Of a stretch of 52,270 nucleotides of DNA, positions 51,894 to 52,270 are shown piece after piece (position 1 is the stretch's first letter; every line of letters starts with the position of its first letter). The position numbers and the translations under genes are program-made. Source of the stretch: Enterobacterales bacterium (lineage in GTDB: Bacteria; Pseudomonadota; Gammaproteobacteria; Enterobacterales; Enterobacteriaceae); contig JAATFX010000140.1 of assembly GCA_015654925.1 (NCBI GenBank), positions 1-52,270 on the forward strand, read 5' to 3'. The notes below the pieces were generated by a model. The model made no database searches and was not told where the DNA came from. It was given only the letters and a program-made list of their open reading frames with translations.

Positions 51894-52270
51894 ATGGCTG
51901 AAAATCAATACTACGGCACTGGTCGCCGCAAAAGCTCTTCCGCACGCGTCTTCATGAAGCCGGGTAGCGGTAATATCGTTATCAACCAGCGTAGTCTGGA
52001 TCAGTACTTCGGTCGCGAAACTGCCCGCATGGTAGTGCGTCAACCGTTGGAACTGATCGGCGTGGTTGAAAAGTTTGATCTCTTCATCACCGTTTCCGGT
52101 GGTGGCATATCCGGTCAGGCCGGGGCTATCCGTCACGGTATCACCCGTGCGCTGATGCAATATGACGAATCGCTGCGCGGCGAGTTGCGCAAAGCAGGTT
52201 TCGTGACCCGCGATGCCCGTAAAGTTGAACGTAAGAAAGTCGGCCTGCGTAAAGCACGTCGTCGTCCGCA
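51894..52270 (+). CDS. rpsI: 30S ribosomal protein S9, cut by the window end
   Basis: The first 125 codons of S9 (130 residues in E. coli) run off the end of the window at KKVGLRKARRRP. The start MAENQYYGTGRRKSS and the GGGISGQAGAIRHG motif are identical or nearly so to E. coli. The frame is intact; only the last few residues and the stop are missing. Confidence 0.97.
   Translation, partial: MAENQYYGTGRRKSSSARVFMKPGSGNIVINQRSLDQYFGRETARMVVRQPLELIGVVEKFDLFITVSGGGISGQAGAIRHGITRALMQYDESLRGELRKAGFVTRDARKVERKKVGLRKARRRP

Overview
The window is a piece of a chromosome from the gammaproteobacterial order Enterobacterales. MreB, MreC, RNase G, TldD, HPF, LptB, the Mla proteins, MurA, ZapG, L13 and S9 align by eye almost residue for residue with their E. 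coli counterparts, and gene order within each block is the familiar one. The G+C-rich sequence and the joining of blocks that lie apart in E. coli (mre to aae, then darP/pmbA/cybC, then the rpoN operon, then murA, then degS/degQ and rplM) point to a relative outside Escherichia/Salmonella, for example the Serratia/Yersinia/Pectobacterium/Sodalis side. I cannot name the genus. No rRNA, tRNA, CRISPR array, transposase, integrase or phage gene was seen.

Layout. 1-8766: cell shape and envelope genes mreBCD, the Maf pyrophosphatase, rng and yhdP. 8890-19377: tldD, the divergent aaeR/aaeXAB efflux locus, a succinate-semialdehyde-dehydrogenase-like gene, yhcO (barstar family), darP, pmbA (tldE) and cybC. 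Both halves of the TldD/TldE protease are therefore in this window. 19384-31293: an accessory block between cybC and ptsO. It holds a 1233-residue toxin-like protein on the minus strand, a 703-bp regulatory gap, and an eight-gene catabolic operon with its regulator. 31294-39635 (minus): ptsO-rapZ-ptsN-hpf-rpoN-lptBAC-kdsC-kdsD-yrbG, read from yrbG to ptsO, with a tandem array of ERIC-type repeats between hpf and ptsN. 39872-44716 (plus): mlaFEDCB, ibaG and murA, closed by a 19-bp perfect hairpin. 44804-46504 (minus): a 566-residue protein with eight Cys-containing repeats spaced almost exactly 37 residues apart. 46715-52270: degS, degQ, zapG, zapE, rplM and the start of rpsI.

How genes work together. 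LptABC and KdsC/KdsD make and export lipopolysaccharide. MlaBCDEF and YhdP handle phospholipid traffic, and MreBCD and MurA build the wall. The rpoN operon joins sigma-54, ribosome hibernation, the nitrogen PTS (PtsN, NPr) and RapZ. The accessory operon encodes a PRD protein, a Cys-containing SFCGS protein, DUF4312, two membrane proteins (DUF4311, DUF4310), an amidohydrolase, a DgaE-type PLP lyase, a DgaF-type aldolase and a PRD/EIIB/EIIA regulator. I read it as uptake and breakdown of an N-substituted amino-sugar acid by an uncharacterised, possibly PTS-like permease.

The least explained items are that permease system, the 37-residue repeat protein with an F-box-like segment, and the large DUF6543/dermonecrotic-toxin-like protein. 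The last two are plausible host-interaction factors, but that is inference.
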